Both the position numbers and the translations under genes were made by a program. Under the pieces are notes generated by a model, which worked only from the letters and a program-made list of their open reading frames with translations, did not search any database and was not told the origin of the DNA. A stretch of 64,000 bases of DNA from Deltaproteobacteria bacterium YD0425bin51 (GTDB taxonomy: Bacteria > Desulfobacterota > Desulfobacteria > Desulfobacterales > YD0425bin51). Of the stretch, positions 1-10,870 are shown in pieces; the first letter of the stretch is position 1, and each line of letters starts with the position of its first letter. The stretch covers positions 85,864 to 149,863 of the forward strand of contig PDZS01000006.1 in NCBI GenBank assembly GCA_002753225.1, written 5' to 3'.

Positions 1-1836
1 AATTATATTTATCGTGGCAATTATGGTCTAATTTCAAGACAGGAAATAATGGATACAGGAATACAAGAAGAATTGGCAGACGAAATGATGCGGATAAAAA
101 TGAAGTTTGCATTTGGAAAAATGCTTACCACAGAAGAGCTTCTTGATTCAATAGTAGTTGAAAATGAGCCTGTTGAAATAAGAAAAGGCGTTTTTATAAA
201 AAGGACAGGATTTAATAAATATGAATTTATTTATAAAGGGAAAACAACGAGAGTTGATCTTAACCTAGCTCCTGAACAAACATATGAGTCTCCATATTCT
301 TTAGGATTTCATAACATTAAAAGAGAATATTTTGCTGTTATTCATTCTGGAGAAGGGGATGGATGGGATACAAAGCGACCTAGCATGGGAAGCATTCTTA
401 TGTATCAAGGTAACATATATTTAATTGACGCAGCCCCTCATATTCTTCATACATTAAGGTCTCTAGGTATTGATATAAGCGAAGTAGAAGGAATTTTTCA
501 TACCCACACCCATGACGATCATTTTGCAAGTCTGCCAACACTTATTCAGTCAGACCATAGGATTAAATATTTTGCAACCCCTTTTGTCAGAGAATCTGTA
601 ACAAAAAAATTTTCTGCTTTGATGTCAATGGATGAAAGTCTGTTTGCAACTTTTTTTGATATTAGAGACTTAGAATTTGATAAATGGAATGATTGTGACG
701 GTTTAGAAGTAAAGCCTCTTTATTCTCCTCATCCTGTGGAGACTAATATTTTTCTATTTCGTGCTATTTGTGAAGGGGGATATAAAACATATGCTCATTT
801 TGCCGATATTATCTCTCTTAATCTACTGAAAAAAATGGCTTTGGATGATACTTATAATTTAGTGAAAAATAATTATTTGATTCCTGTAGATCTTAAAAAG
901 ATAGACATTGGAGCAGGAATGATACATGGTGAGGCAAAAGATTTTAAAGAAGACAATTCAGATAAGATTGTTCTAGCGCATACTAGCCTTCAGCTTACAA
1001 ATGATCAGAAAGAAATAGGCTCAGAGTCCAGTTTTGGGACAACGGATGTTTTAATATCTCATCCTCAAGATTATTCAAGGGTACTTGCCTATAACTATTT
1101 ATCCTCTTTTTTCTTAACATTACCCATAGCTAGTCTTAAAATTTTAACTAATGCATCAAAAGTTTCTTTTAATCCAGGAACAATAATTTTAAAAAAAGGT
1201 GACATGCCCAAAGATTTATATTTGATTTTAACAGGGAGTGTAGAATATATAGGTTTGGAATCAGAGTTTAGGTGCAATCTTTCAAATGGATGTTTTATAG
1301 GTGAGTACTCTTTTTTCGGAAATATAGAATCCCAAGTTACATATCGAACAGTATCACATGTGACTAGTCTTCGTTTTTCCACAAGTTTTTTTAAGAGCTT
1401 TTTAGAAAAGAATAATATTTATGAAACAACAAAAAAAATATTTGAAAATATTAGATTTCTGCAAACCACATGGCTTTTTGGAGAAGGAAATTCTTACTCT
1501 GTCCAAAATAAAATAGCACAAGTAATGTCTTCCGAATCTTTTGATGGTGATATCAATATTTATGAATCAGGTTCTCCTACACTTTTTTTAATTAAAGAAG
1601 GTGAAATAAAAATTACAAACTCAAAAAATGAAACAATTGAAAAACTCAAAAATGGGGATTTTTTCGGGGAACATACTTTCTTCAGTGAAGATTTCAATGA
1701 ATTTAAGTTTGTTACAATAAAGCCTTCTATTTTGTATTTAATATCAGATCCCTTTTTATTGGATATTCCAATTGTGCATTGGAAGTTGTTGGAAATATAT
1801 TCAAAGCGTATAAAACAGTTAGAAACATTAACTTAA
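1..1836 (+). CDS. MBL-fold hydrolase with two cyclic-nucleotide-binding-like domains (5' end outside window)
   Basis: The reading frame is open from base 1; the first ATG is at 49, but the codons before it (NYIYRGNYGLISRQEI) read like protein, so the gene probably begins outside the window. Counting from the ATG at 49, a metallo-beta-lactamase metal motif HxHxDH lies at about H153, H155, D157 and H158. Two cyclic-nucleotide-binding beta-barrel-like segments follow (about 355-460 and 490-590), each with a G-[DE]-[FY]-x-G-E-type signature (NGCFIGEYSFF, NGDFFGEHTFF). Bacterial proteins of this architecture include cAMP/cGMP-dependent cyclic nucleotide phosphodiesterases, which is my preferred guess. 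A class I adenylate cyclase lies 20 kb away. An SRPBCC gene follows after 18 bp. The fold assignment is firm; substrate and ligand are inferred. Confidence 0.7.
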   Translation, partial: NYIYRGNYGLISRQEIMDTGIQEELADEMMRIKMKFAFGKMLTTEELLDSIVVENEPVEIRKGVFIKRTGFNKYEFIYKGKTTRVDLNLAPEQTYESPYSLGFHNIKREYFAVIHSGEGDGWDTKRPSMGSILMYQGNIYLIDAAPHILHTLRSLGIDISEVEGIFHTHTHDDHFASLPTLIQSDHRIKYFATPFVRESVTKKFSALMSMDESLFATFFDIRDLEFDKWNDCDGLEVKPLYSPHPVETNIFLFRAICEGGYKTYAHFADIISLNLLKKMALDDTYNLVKNNYLIPVDLKKIDIGAGMIHGEAKDFKEDNSDKIVLAHTSLQLTNDQKEIGSESSFGTTDVLISHPQDYSRVLAYNYLSSFFLTLPIASLKILTNASKVSFNPGTIILKKGDMPKDLYLILTGSVEYIGLESEFRCNLSNGCFIGEYSFFGNIESQVTYRTVSHVTSLRFSTSFFKSFLEKNNIYETTKKIFENIRFLQTTWLFGEGNSYSVQNKIAQVMSSESFDGDINIYESGSPTLFLIKEGEIKITNSKNETIEKLKNGDFFGEHTFFSEDFNEFKFVTIKPSILYLISDPFLLDIPIVHWKLLEIYSKRIKQLETLT

Positions 1837-1854
1837 TTTTATGGAGAAAAAAAT

Positions 1855-2436
1855 ATGAAAAGCCCCATTACAGATATGCCTGATTTTGGCACAGATGGTC
1901 TTAAAGGATTAACAGAAAAACAAAAACAAGATTTATCCAATGGAAATATCATATTTTCAACCTCAGATTCTAATAGCAAGGAAAAAGGCGCATTGATTGA
2001 GGCTGTTGTATTATTTAATCTGCCAATAGATAAAACATGGCAGATTTTATATAAAACTGAAGATCAAAATAAATATTTAGATGAACTTGATAAAATCGAC
2101 GTTATTAAAAAAGAACCTAATTTTGATACATTGGAATTTAAAGTAAAGGTAGTCTTTAAGACAATTGTTTATCGTGTCATACATAATTTTGAACATTCTG
2201 ATTACTATATGTATTGGGCACTTGATCCTTCTTTTAAAAATGATCTCTTGGAACTTCGAGGTTTTTGGCGTCTTTATACATATGAAGGAAATAGAACATT
2301 AGCTAGATATGGAAGTAATGTGTCCATAAAAAATGTTCCAAGTTTTATTGAAAACATGTTTAAAAAAAATGGGGTAGAGAAATCAATAAAAGCTATAAAA
2401 AAATATGTGGATTCTAATGGTTCATATCATAAATAA
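1855..2436 (+). CDS. SRPBCC/START-like lipid-binding-fold protein
   Basis: A 193-aa soluble protein without a signal peptide. From about residue 42 it has the SRPBCC pattern: a beta strand (ALIEAVVLFNLPIDKTW), helices placing a partner pocket, a run of strands, and a long C-terminal helix (FIENMFKKNGVEKSIKAIKKY). Such proteins bind hydrophobic ligands or act as cyclases or aromatase-like enzymes; the ligand cannot be read from sequence. A GGAG ribosome-binding site sits about 10 bases before the ATG. It lies between the MBL/cNMP gene and a PilZ gene with short gaps, so co-transcription is likely. A second, double-length SRPBCC protein is found at 57.8-59.0 kb. Confidence 0.65.
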   Translation: MKSPITDMPDFGTDGLKGLTEKQKQDLSNGNIIFSTSDSNSKEKGALIEAVVLFNLPIDKTWQILYKTEDQNKYLDELDKIDVIKKEPNFDTLEFKVKVVFKTIVYRVIHNFEHSDYYMYWALDPSFKNDLLELRGFWRLYTYEGNRTLARYGSNVSIKNVPSFIENMFKKNGVEKSIKAIKKYVDSNGSYHK

Positions 2437-2459
2437 TTTGATGGGAGGGGGATTATATT

Positions 2460-2771
2460 ATGGTAGAAAAGCGTAAAAATGAGAGATGGGGATCTCTTAA
2501 AATTATATATGTTTTAAATCAAGAATCATTTATAGGATATCTTGAAGATATATCTTTAGAAGGTATGAAGTTGATGAGCGAACTCCCTATTCCAGTAGGT
2601 AAAACTATTCAGCTGTCTATAGAAGATGATCAGATTTTAACGCTTGAAGCACAGAGCATTTGGGAGAAAAAAGATACAGAATTTAATGAATATTACACAG
2701 GATTCAAATTTTTAAACTTAACACAAGATACAATAGCTCAAATAAATCGTTTTATAATTGGAAGCAAATAA
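2460..2771 (+). CDS. PilZ domain protein (predicted c-di-GMP receptor)
   Basis: A 103-aa single-domain protein. It carries both PilZ signature elements: the RxxxR motif at R5-R9 (RKNER) and the D-x-S-x-x-G motif (DISLEG) about 30 residues later, followed by a strand-rich barrel ending in the typical GFKFLNL segment. In characterised PilZ proteins these two motifs clamp a c-di-GMP dimer. No effector domain is attached, so it probably acts through a partner. A GGGAGGGG-type Shine-Dalgarno precedes the ATG. The next gene, a hybrid histidine kinase, begins 15 bases downstream, which suggests one transcript. The second PilZ gene of the window (18.2-18.6 kb) heads the chemosensory operon. Confidence 0.8.
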   Translation: MVEKRKNERWGSLKIIYVLNQESFIGYLEDISLEGMKLMSELPIPVGKTIQLSIEDDQILTLEAQSIWEKKDTEFNEYYTGFKFLNLTQDTIAQINRFIIGSK

Positions 2772-2786
2772 TATTGGGATGATCTT

Positions 2787-4880
2787 ATGATACAACCTTA
2801 TGATTTTGTTAGCTTTATAGAAGATGATGTATACGGAAAAGAGTCTTGTTTTAACGATAAGTGGAAAATTTTAATTGTGGATGATGATGAAGATGTACAT
2901 CGTATAACAAAGCTTGGGCTTGAGTCTTATTCCTTTGATGGCAGAGAGCTTGAATTTTTTTGTGCTTTTTCAGGAATAGAAGCAAAAAAAGTAATGAAAG
3001 AAAATTCAGATATAGCTTTAATTATTATAGATGCTTTTATGGAAACAGATGAAACAGGGATTGATGTTGTTAGATTTGTTCGGCAAGAGCTTAAAAACCA
3101 ACTTGTTCAGATTATATTAAAAAAAAGCCAAAAAGGACAATCTTCTGAACAAAAGATAATTAGAGAATTTGAAATTAATGATTACAAGTCTAAAGTTGAT
3201 ATGACATCACAAAAACTTATTAATTCTGTGACTTCTTCCCTGAGAGCATACAAATTAGCTAGTTTCTATCATAAGCTTAATATAGAGTTAGAAAATAAAG
3301 TTTATGAAAGGACAAAGGAGTTAAAAATAGCAAAGGAAGAAGCAGAAAAAGCTACAGAAGCAAAAAGCATATTTTTAGCTCAAATGAGCCATGAAATTAG
3401 AACCCCTATGAATAGTGTTATTAGTGGTATTGAATTAGCTTTAGCTGAAGAGGTATCTCCTAATGTAGATAGATATTTGAAAATTATTAAATCATCAGCT
3501 TATTCTCTTTTAAATATTATTAATGATATCTTAGATTTTTCAAAGATTGAGTCAGGAAAACTTGATCTTGAAAGCACATGTTTTAAAGTTACTGATGTAA
3601 TAGGAAAAGTATCAGATATATTTTTAAATAAGACACTGGAAAAAAATGTTAAACTGGATATTGAAATAAAGCAAGGTACACCAGTACAAGTAATTGGCGA
3701 TCCTTTAAGACTGCATCAGATTATAACAAATCTTGTTGGTAATGCTTTTAAGTTTACGCCTCCAAAAGGGAATATTGTGATAGGTGTCCAAGAAATAGAT
3801 GTTACTTGTGACAAGTTAATATTAGAATTTAATATTAAAGACACAGGTATTGGTATTAAGCCTGAAAAATTAATAGGGCTTTTTAAACCTTTTACTCAGG
3901 CTGAAACTTCTACTTCAAGGAGATATGGAGGCACAGGTTTAGGACTTGCCATAACTAAAAAATTAGTTGAACTTATGGGAGGAAAAATTTGGGCTGAAAG
4001 TGAATATGGAAAAGGTTCTACGTTTTTTTTTACAGTTCAGCTATTAAGAGATATAGGAATAAAAAAAGAAGAGAAAAAGCTTCCCAGCAATATTGTCTCA
4101 TACAGAAAGTGGCTTGAAGGAATTACAGTTCTCCTTGCTGAAGATAATCCAACAAATCAAGAGATTGTTAAAGCTGTTATGGAAAAAGCTGGAATTTTTG
4201 TTGAAACTGTTTCAAATGGGATAGAAGCAATAGAAGCAGTCCAGAAAAAAGAGTTTGATTTGGTACTTATGGATATTGATATGCCTGAGATGGATGGTTA
4301 CAGCGCAACCATGATAATTAAACAAAATCCTCAATTTGAGCAACTTCCAATTATTGCTATGACTGCTCATGCAATGAAAGGAGATGAGGATAAATGTTAT
4401 AAATCAGGTATGGTTGGCTATATATCTAAGCCTATTAATCAACATAAATTGTTTCAGACTTTGGTTAAGGCATTATCGCCTAACTTAGAGAAATCAAAAT
4501 ATGTTAGTGTAAAAAACAGGAGTAATAATTGTATGCTTCCAGATAAATTACCTGGAATTTATATCCAAAGTGCAATAGATGCACTTGGTATTGATCAGGA
4601 TGTTTTTAAGGAGATTCTTACAGCTTTTGTTAGAAGCAATTCACAAACTATCGAAAAAATGACTGATGCATTTAAAAATAAGAACTTAAAACTCTTAAAG
4701 CAGTTATCTCATAGTCTGAGAGGAAGCAGCGCTGGAATAGGAGCAAAAGAACTTAGTGCTGCTTCTGGAAAACTTGAGTTTGAAATTCAATCAGCAGAAC
4801 AGGAAATGCCTGATTATAAGATTTTGGAAGAAATAGATTTGGAACTTAAGAGGGTGATAGAATCAATAAAATCGTTATAA
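2787..4880 (+). CDS. Hybrid histidine kinase: receiver-like, DHp/ATPase, receiver, HPt
   Basis: A 697-aa soluble phosphorelay kinase. Order: N-terminal receiver-like domain (about 26-150; acidic [14 protein letters not shown] aspartate), whose later part ([13 protein letters not shown]...INDYKSK) resembles the DUF3369-type receiver extension; a coiled linker; DHp with phosphoacceptor H202 (SHEIRTP); ATPase with N box (NLVGNAFKF), G1 (DTGIGI) and G2 (GGTGLGLAI); a complete C-terminal receiver (about 448-565; [11 protein letters not shown], lysine in YISKPI); and a histidine phosphotransfer domain ([11 protein letters not shown]). The lack of membrane segments points to cytoplasmic signals. In the N-terminal receiver the usual Thr/Lys switch region is altered (KKSQKG), so its phosphorylation is uncertain. 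No dedicated output gene is adjacent. Confidence 0.88.
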   Translation: MIQPYDFVSFIEDDVYGKESCFNDKWKILIVDDDEDVHRITKLGLESYSFDGRELEFFCAFSGIEAKKVMKENSDIALIIIDAFMETDETGIDVVRFVRQELKNQLVQIILKKSQKGQSSEQKIIREFEINDYKSKVDMTSQKLINSVTSSLRAYKLASFYHKLNIELENKVYERTKELKIAKEEAEKATEAKSIFLAQMSHEIRTPMNSVISGIELALAEEVSPNVDRYLKIIKSSAYSLLNIINDILDFSKIESGKLDLESTCFKVTDVIGKVSDIFLNKTLEKNVKLDIEIKQGTPVQVIGDPLRLHQIITNLVGNAFKFTPPKGNIVIGVQEIDVTCDKLILEFNIKDTGIGIKPEKLIGLFKPFTQAETSTSRRYGGTGLGLAITKKLVELMGGKIWAESEYGKGSTFFFTVQLLRDIGIKKEEKKLPSNIVSYRKWLEGITVLLAEDNPTNQEIVKAVMEKAGIFVETVSNGIEAIEAVQKKEFDLVLMDIDMPEMDGYSATMIIKQNPQFEQLPIIAMTAHAMKGDEDKCYKSGMVGYISKPINQHKLFQTLVKALSPNLEKSKYVSVKNRSNNCMLPDKLPGIYIQSAIDALGIDQDVFKEILTAFVRSNSQTIEKMTDAFKNKNLKLLKQLSHSLRGSSAGIGAKELSAASGKLEFEIQSAEQEMPDYKILEEIDLELKRVIESIKSL

Positions 4881-4905
4881 TATTTAAGAAAGGAATCTAT
4901 AATAT

Positions 4906-5385
4906 ATGGTTAGAACAGAAATTTCCCTTTTTTTAAAAAATATTCCTGGAGAGCTTGGTAAATTATCTTCTCTTCTTTCAAAAGAAGGAATTAATATCGA
5001 CGCCCTTATGATTCAGGATGCATCAAATTATGTAAAAGAATTATTTCAAGCAAGGGGCAAATCCTTAAAAAGAATTGCCTCAGTTGCAAGCTATGATTCG
5101 ATGAGAAAAGATTCTGCTGATTTTGCGTTAATAAGGCTTTTAGTAGATCAAACAGATAAAGCAATGGACATTTTATCAAAAAATGACTATCTGTTTGATA
5201 TAATGCCAGTTATTGCTCTTGAGCTTGAAAATAGACCAGGCATTTTAGCTGAAATAACAACAAAATTTGGTAAAGAAGGTATAAATATTAATTATGTTTA
5301 TGGCTCTGTTTTATCACGCGACGAAAAATGCCTCTTTATATTTTGTCCAGAACATATTGAAACTGCAGCCAAAATATTTAATTAA
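4906..5385 (+). CDS. Tandem ACT-domain regulatory protein
   Basis: A 159-aa protein made of two ACT-type ligand-binding modules: the first begins TEISLFLKNIPGELGKLSSLL with EGINIDAL, the second PVIALELENRPGILAEITTKF with EGININYVY. The repeated xNxPGxLxxI...xxGINI pattern is diagnostic. ACT modules bind small metabolites, usually amino acids, and act in trans or as enzyme regulators; no catalytic domain is attached here. In many Desulfobacterales-like genomes such proteins sit beside phenylacetate-CoA ligases, but here the neighbours are kinases, so the ligand is unknown. An AAGGAA ribosome-binding site precedes the ATG. The gene is 25 bases after the hybrid kinase and converges with the next kinase gene, leaving 12 bases between stops. 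Confidence 0.75.
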   Translation: MVRTEISLFLKNIPGELGKLSSLLSKEGINIDALMIQDASNYVKELFQARGKSLKRIASVASYDSMRKDSADFALIRLLVDQTDKAMDILSKNDYLFDIMPVIALELENRPGILAEITTKFGKEGININYVYGSVLSRDEKCLFIFCPEHIETAAKIFN

Positions 5386-5397
5386 AAATAGATGTTT

Positions 5398-6495
5398 TTA
5401 AGAAAGAGATGGCTTGGGTAATGTGAACATAAATTTGCTCCCTTTATTTTGTTCACTTTCAACCCAAATTTTTCCATTATTCTTTTCAATGAACTCCTTG
5501 CACAAAACCAGACCCAAACCTGTTCCTTTTTCTTTATTAGTGCCAAGAGTCATACATTTTACTTCTATCTTAAAAAGATTTTCAATATTTTCTTTCTTAA
5601 TTCCAATCCCTGTATCAATAACAGAAATTTTTACATGAGTTTGGAGATCATCTGATGATACTGTTACTTGTCCTCCAGATGGCGTGAATTTAATAGCATT
5701 GGATAATAAATTACGAATTACTGTATTGATCATGTTTGTATCTGCTAAAATAATTGTATCAGCGGCTATTTTTGATATTAAAGAAATTTTTTTTTCATCT
5801 GCCTGCTGTTTATGTAATTTTATTATCATTGAAACCATTACAGATAAATCAGAAATCTGTGGGTTATAATCCATGCGGCCTGTTTGAACGCTTGCCCAGT
5901 CTAGTAAATTTTCTAATAATTTATAGAGTTGATGAGATGAAATATTTATATTATTCAAAAATTTTATTTTATCTTCTTCATTAAAGTCATTATATCGTTT
6001 GGATAAAAAATCTGAAAAGCCCATCATACTATAAAGAGGGTTTTTTAAATCATGCGCTATTATTGATAAAAACTTTGTTTTTGCTGCGTTTGCTTCCTCT
6101 AGTTTTTTACGAATATCTTTAAGTTCCAAATGGGTTTTTACTCTTGCTATAAGCTCTTTGGAATTAAATGGTTTAGTAATATAATCGACAGCACCCATTT
6201 CGAAGCCTTTAATTAGGCTTTCAATATTTGCTTTAGCTGTAATAAAAATAACAGGTACATCTTTCATTTTCAGGTTTTGTTTTAAGCGTTTTATAACCTC
6301 AAATCCATCTATTTCAGGCATCATTATATCTAATAAAATCAAATCAAACTGGCTCATAGACGCCATTTCTATAGCTTGATTTCCTTCTGTTGCAAAAGAA
6401 ATCAAATATCCTTCATCACGAAGCAGCGTTCCCAACACTTGAATATTTTGGGGTATATCATCAACTATTAATATTTTAAAAGGTTCTTGTTTCAT
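5398..6495 (-). CDS. Receiver-histidine kinase (REC-DHp-ATPase), cytoplasmic
   Basis: The start is placed at 6495 (MKQEPFKILIVDD), because a CGGAG ribosome-binding site lies just upstream; a longer frame to 6540 lacks one. The 365-aa product has an N-terminal receiver (VDDIPQN, LILLDIMMPEIDG, ITAKA, YITKPF), a short coiled coil, DHp with IIAHDLKNPL, and an ATPase domain with NLLSNAIKFT, DTGIGI and KGTGLGLVL motifs. This REC-HK order is typical of kinases that take phosphoryl groups or dimerisation cues from an upstream kinase. No output domain is present. It is transcribed divergently from the TTG-started PAS kinase at 6591, so both may share a regulatory region of about 95 bp. Confidence 0.88.
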   Translation of the reverse strand: MKQEPFKILIVDDIPQNIQVLGTLLRDEGYLISFATEGNQAIEMASMSQFDLILLDIMMPEIDGFEVIKRLKQNLKMKDVPVIFITAKANIESLIKGFEMGAVDYITKPFNSKELIARVKTHLELKDIRKKLEEANAAKTKFLSIIAHDLKNPLYSMMGFSDFLSKRYNDFNEEDKIKFLNNINISSHQLYKLLENLLDWASVQTGRMDYNPQISDLSVMVSMIIKLHKQQADEKKISLISKIAADTIILADTNMINTVIRNLLSNAIKFTPSGGQVTVSSDDLQTHVKISVIDTGIGIKKENIENLFKIEVKCMTLGTNKEKGTGLGLVLCKEFIEKNNGKIWVESEQNKGSKFMFTLPKPSLS

Positions 6496-6590
6496 ATCAA
6501 CTAATCTCCGAAAATGTTCTTTATTGAAAAATATTAACAAAAATATTAAAATACCACAGATAAATTCAATAATTTTATTAGGAGCAATTA

Positions 6591-8831
6591 TTGAAACTAA
6601 AACTATTTCTAATGATTATTCTATTCTTTTTAAATTTTTCAGAAGTTTTTTGTTCTGAAAAAAACAAAACAGAGACTCTTAAAATAGCCTGTTTTGTAAT
6701 GATGCCACATTTTCACCTTGGTGTAAATGGTGAACATAGAGAAATAGAACCTTTTTATACATTACAAGTACAATCTGGCATTAAAAAGGAAGTTATTTGG
6801 AAGATTGTTTTAAAGTGGGTTTTAATTACATTATCTATTTCTGGAATAGTTATAATTTTTATTCTAGTATGGAACGTAAGACTATCAAAGGAGATTAAAA
6901 GAAGAAAGATAGCAGAAGAACAGCTTAAAGAAAGTGAAGAAAAATATCGGCTCATAGTAGAAACAGCAAACGAAGGAATATGGGCAATTGACATAAATGA
7001 AATTACAACTTTTATGAATCCTAAAATGGCTAAAATGTTAGGCTATGAAACTAGTGAAACTATTGGAAAGCCTTTATCTGAATTTTTATTTGAAGAAGAT
7101 ATTGAAGATCAAAATATTAAAATGCAGGCTCGGCGCAAAGGGAAGAAAGGTAAATATGAAAGAAGATTCAAATGCAAAGATGGAACAGGACGTTGGTTTC
7201 TTATTTCTGCATCGCCAACTTTCAATTCACAAAAACAGATCATAGGATCCTTTGCCATGTTATCAGATATAACAATACGAAAAGAAGCTGAAAAAGACAT
7301 GATTGAAAATGAAGAAAGACTTCGTATGATTTTAGACTCTGTTAACGCTGGTATTTTAACAGTAGACCCAAAATCTTTTAAAATAACATATGTTAATCCA
7401 ACAGGAGAATCTTTAATTGGAACTGCTCATGAAAATATTATTGGGAAAAGATGCAATGAAGTTATATGCGATGCAAAAATTGAAAACTGTCCTATAGTCC
7501 ATTTAAAAAAAGATACTGACTCAAATGAATATAAACTGTTATCGCTTAACGGTAAAAAAATTCCTGTTTTAAAAACAGCAACGCACACTATTATGTGGGA
7601 TAAAGAAATTATAGTTGAGAGTTTTATTGATTTAACAGAGCTTAAACAAGCAGAAAAGGAAAAAGAAAAATTAGAAGAGAAATTGCATCAGTCTCAAAAA
7701 ATGGAAGCAATAGGAACTCTAGCTGGAGGGATTTCCCATGATTTTAATAATATTCTTTCAATTATTTTAGGAAATGCTGAAATGGCAATATCAAAAGTAT
7801 CTGAAGATACTTTTCTTTATAAAGCGCTGAATAGAATAATAACAGCTTCTATTAGAGCGTCAGAAATAGTTAAACAAATTTTAAATTTCAGTAAGCATTC
7901 TGCATTTAAGTTAGAGCCTATAATGATAGCCTCTGTTCTTAAAGATTCTTTAAAATTGTTAAGAGCTTCTATTCCAACTACCATAAACATTAATCATTCA
8001 ATTCCACCTTTAAGTGATGTTATTTTAGGCAATCCTACTCATATAAATCAGATTCTGCTTAATTTATGCATTAATTCTTCTCATGCCATGAACCAAAAAG
8101 GTGTATTAAATATTAATTTAGATAAAATCAAAATTGAAGAGAAAGATATTAAAAATTATCAAGGCTTAAAAGAAGGGGAATATATTCAGCTTTCAATAAT
8201 AGATACTGGCTGTGGAATAGACCCTGCAATTATGGATCGTATATTTGAACCATATTTTACAACTAAAGAAGTTGGAGAAGGAAGTGGTATAGGTTTATCT
8301 GTTGTTTATGGAATTGTAAAAAATCACAAAGGTATAATTACAGTTTATAGTGAAGTTGGTAAAGGTTCAAGGTTTAATGTTTATTTTCCAATAATTGATA
8401 CTATAACTGAAATAGATAAAAAAATAGAAAATCCAATACCATTTGGAAACAATGAAAAAATTTTATTTGTAGATGATGAAGAGATGATTTGTTCTTCGTT
8501 TGAAGATGTTTTGTCTTCTCTTGGCTATAAAATTTTTATTTTTAGGAACCCGATTGAAGCTTTAAATAAATTTATTTTAGATCCAAAGGCTTTTGACTTG
8601 GTTATAACTGATATGACCATGCCTGAAATGACAGGGAATAATTTAGCCAAAGAATTAGTCAAAGTAAGGCCTAATATTCCAATAATTTTATGTACAGGAT
8701 ATAGCGATAATATTGTTGATAAAAATATTAATAAAGAAATAAAAAAAGTATTACTTAAACCCATTACTAAGAGATTACTTGCTGAATCTATCAGAGAAGC
8801 ATTTAACAGTGTTGATAATCTGATTAAATGA
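6591..8831 (+). CDS. Membrane PAS-PAS histidine kinase with C-terminal receiver
   Basis: Starts with TTG, backed by GGAG seven bases upstream. The 746-aa product has a signal peptide ([19 protein letters not shown]), an unusually short periplasmic segment (about residues 22-70), a membrane helix ([18 protein letters not shown]), two PAS domains (about 110-235 and 240-355; the second with C-x5-C cysteines, CDAKIENCP), DHp ([13 protein letters not shown]), ATPase ([27 protein letters not shown]) and a receiver ([24 protein letters not shown]). The periplasmic stretch looks like the first strand of a solute-binding domain ([12 protein letters not shown]) fused straight to its end, suggesting internal loss. 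Its 3' end overlaps the convergent gene by 57 bp. Confidence 0.85.
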   Translation: MKLKLFLMIILFFLNFSEVFCSEKNKTETLKIACFVMMPHFHLGVNGEHREIEPFYTLQVQSGIKKEVIWKIVLKWVLITLSISGIVIIFILVWNVRLSKEIKRRKIAEEQLKESEEKYRLIVETANEGIWAIDINEITTFMNPKMAKMLGYETSETIGKPLSEFLFEEDIEDQNIKMQARRKGKKGKYERRFKCKDGTGRWFLISASPTFNSQKQIIGSFAMLSDITIRKEAEKDMIENEERLRMILDSVNAGILTVDPKSFKITYVNPTGESLIGTAHENIIGKRCNEVICDAKIENCPIVHLKKDTDSNEYKLLSLNGKKIPVLKTATHTIMWDKEIIVESFIDLTELKQAEKEKEKLEEKLHQSQKMEAIGTLAGGISHDFNNILSIILGNAEMAISKVSEDTFLYKALNRIITASIRASEIVKQILNFSKHSAFKLEPIMIASVLKDSLKLLRASIPTTININHSIPPLSDVILGNPTHINQILLNLCINSSHAMNQKGVLNINLDKIKIEEKDIKNYQGLKEGEYIQLSIIDTGCGIDPAIMDRIFEPYFTTKEVGEGSGIGLSVVYGIVKNHKGIITVYSEVGKGSRFNVYFPIIDTITEIDKKIENPIPFGNNEKILFVDDEEMICSSFEDVLSSLGYKIFIFRNPIEALNKFILDPKAFDLVITDMTMPEMTGNNLAKELVKVRPNIPIILCTGYSDNIVDKNINKEIKKVLLKPITKRLLAESIREAFNSVDNLIK

Positions 8832-10856
8832 ACTAAGGTGTTTTCGTATGTTTTCAATATCAAAGGTATCAACATAAGAAATAAGCTTTTCTCCATACTC
8901 AAATAGAATATCAAGTCTATATTGTTCGCCAAAATTTTTAACACTCATTCCAAATGCTTCAATTTCTGGTATGTTTTGTTTCTTACATACATTTTCCCAT
9001 ATTGGATAGAATTTATTGTTAAGCTCATTAATTATGATTGGAAGTTTTTCTAAAACATCCTGTGACAAATCTGTTATTTCATTTGATGAAGGTTTTGCAA
9101 ACTTAAGTATCTGCCTAAACATCTCATCTTCTTGAATAGGCTTTAATATAAAACCATCTAAACCAGATTCTGTTATTTTTTCTTCTTGAAAATCTGAAGG
9201 AGTTGCTGAAACTCCTAAAACAGGAATTTTTTTTGTGGTATCATCTGTTTTTAGGATTTTTGTAGCTTCATAGCCATCCATAATAGGCATAATTAAATCC
9301 ATTAGAATAATATCAGGTTTGTATTTTTTAGCCAAAGATATTGCTTCCTTTCCATTTTCTGCTGTAAATACTTGGCAGCCTACATCTTCTAAATATTCTT
9401 TTAACATAAAGCGATTTGATTCTATATCATCTGAAACAAGAATTTTTATACCTTTTAATGATGTTTGATCTTCTTGTTTAAATGATAATTTTTCTAAAGA
9501 GTATTTTCCTTCATCAAAATTAATTGCCACATTTTTAAAAATTATTTTAAAAACACTTCCTTTATTAACTTCACTTTTTAAGCTTATTTCACCGTTCATC
9601 ATTTCAATTAGTTTTTTTGTTATAGCAAGACCTAAGCCTGTTCCAGAATGTTTTTTTATAATATCAGGTTCTACTTGCATAAATGCTTCAAATATTTTTT
9701 TTTGATTGCTTTCAGATATACCTATTCCAGTATCTTCTATTATAATTGTTAGATCGCAATAAAAATTATCGGATGGATTGTAGTTTGCTTCGATAGAAAT
9801 CTTAATATATCCAGAATCTGTAAATTTAACAGAATTTCCAATTATATTAATAAATATCTGTTTTAAGCGTAGTTCATCTAATATAATAAATTTGGGTATA
9901 TTGTCTGGCATTTGAAATATAAGTTCCAGACCTTTTTTTTCTAGTTCATAAAAAAATAGCTGTTGTATTTCTTTTAAAATTAAATTCAAATTTACTTTTT
10001 CATATTTAATTTGAAATCTCCCTGCTTCTATTTTAGAAAGATCAAGAATTTCATTTATTAGTTTCAGCAAATTTTGTGCACTTTTATCAATACCTTCTAT
10101 ATATGTTCTTAGCTTATTGTCTGTAACCAATAATTTAAGTAGTTGTGCAAATCCAAGTATAGCGTTCATTGGTGTTCGGATTTCATGGCTCATATTGGCA
10201 AGAAATGAGCTTTTTGCCCGGTTAGCTGATTCAGCGTTTTGCTTTGCTATTTCTAGTTCAATTGCTTGTTTTTCAAGGGCTTTTTTTGAAGCCTCCAAAG
10301 CTTCGAGCGCCGCTGACAACTCTTGGTTTTTAAGCATAAGCTCTCTTTGTTTTTCAACAGCATTTTCATATGTTGATAAAAGAAGATCGAGTATCTGTAT
10401 TCTGTCTGCTGATAGGAAATGTTTTTTGCCACTGAAGAAAACTTTTATTCCCATTTCAGCAGTAGATTTTGATCGCAAAGAAATATTGGATAGTACATGT
10501 TCTATCCTAGTCAGAAGAAAACTATCTTCATATGGCTTCATGATAAAATGATCAGCCCCTGTTATAAGTCCATTAATAACATCATCAGGCTCAGATAAGG
10601 ATGTTAAAATAATTATAGGTATATCTTTTAAATCTTTATCTTCTTTTATTTTTTTACACAGTTCAAATCCACCCATCTCTGGCATTATAACGTCGCATAT
10701 AATAATGTTGGGTTTTTTTAAATTAATACTTTCCAAAGCTTTAATGCCATTTGTAGCTGTTGAAACATTATAACCTGCAGATTCAAGTGTGTACTGAAGT
10801 TTTAAAAGCTGGGTTATGCTGTCTTCTACAATTAAAATATTTAGTTTTTTATCCAT
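8775..10856 (-). CDS. Hybrid histidine kinase (REC-DHp-ATPase-REC), candidate output of the Wsp-like operon
   Basis: A 693-aa cytoplasmic protein: receiver (about 5-125; [31 protein letters not shown]), long coiled coil (about 140-215), DHp ([14 protein letters not shown]), ATPase ([24 protein letters not shown]), second receiver ([25 protein letters not shown]) and an alpha-helical tail of about 110 residues that is not a recognisable HPt. It is the last gene of the chemosensory operon, 15 bases after cheB, where wspR (REC-GGDEF) stands in Pseudomonas. The N-terminal receiver is therefore a plausible phosphorylation target of the CheA upstream; this is inference. Its 3' end overlaps the kinase gene on the other strand. 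Confidence 0.88.
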   Translation of the reverse strand: MDKKLNILIVEDSITQLLKLQYTLESAGYNVSTATNGIKALESINLKKPNIIICDVIMPEMGGFELCKKIKEDKDLKDIPIIILTSLSEPDDVINGLITGADHFIMKPYEDSFLLTRIEHVLSNISLRSKSTAEMGIKVFFSGKKHFLSADRIQILDLLLSTYENAVEKQRELMLKNQELSAALEALEASKKALEKQAIELEIAKQNAESANRAKSSFLANMSHEIRTPMNAILGFAQLLKLLVTDNKLRTYIEGIDKSAQNLLKLINEILDLSKIEAGRFQIKYEKVNLNLILKEIQQLFFYELEKKGLELIFQMPDNIPKFIILDELRLKQIFINIIGNSVKFTDSGYIKISIEANYNPSDNFYCDLTIIIEDTGIGISESNQKKIFEAFMQVEPDIIKKHSGTGLGLAITKKLIEMMNGEISLKSEVNKGSVFKIIFKNVAINFDEGKYSLEKLSFKQEDQTSLKGIKILVSDDIESNRFMLKEYLEDVGCQVFTAENGKEAISLAKKYKPDIILMDLIMPIMDGYEATKILKTDDTTKKIPVLGVSATPSDFQEEKITESGLDGFILKPIQEDEMFRQILKFAKPSSNEITDLSQDVLEKLPIIINELNNKFYPIWENVCKKQNIPEIEAFGMSVKNFGEQYRLDILFEYGEKLISYVDTFDIENIRKHLSSFNQIINTVKCFSDRFSK

Positions 10857-10870
10857 TTAAATATTTCCTA

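Noticed and set aside
6495..6540. Longer N-terminus of the REC kinase (MLIFFNKEHFRRLVD...)
   Set aside because: No ribosome-binding site for the longer form, whereas CGGAG precedes the ATG at 6495 and receivers normally begin right there.
10117..10551. 144-codon plus-strand frame inside the hybrid kinase gene
   Set aside because: Ser/Ala-rich low-complexity translation opposite a coiled-coil coding stretch; typical antisense shadow.
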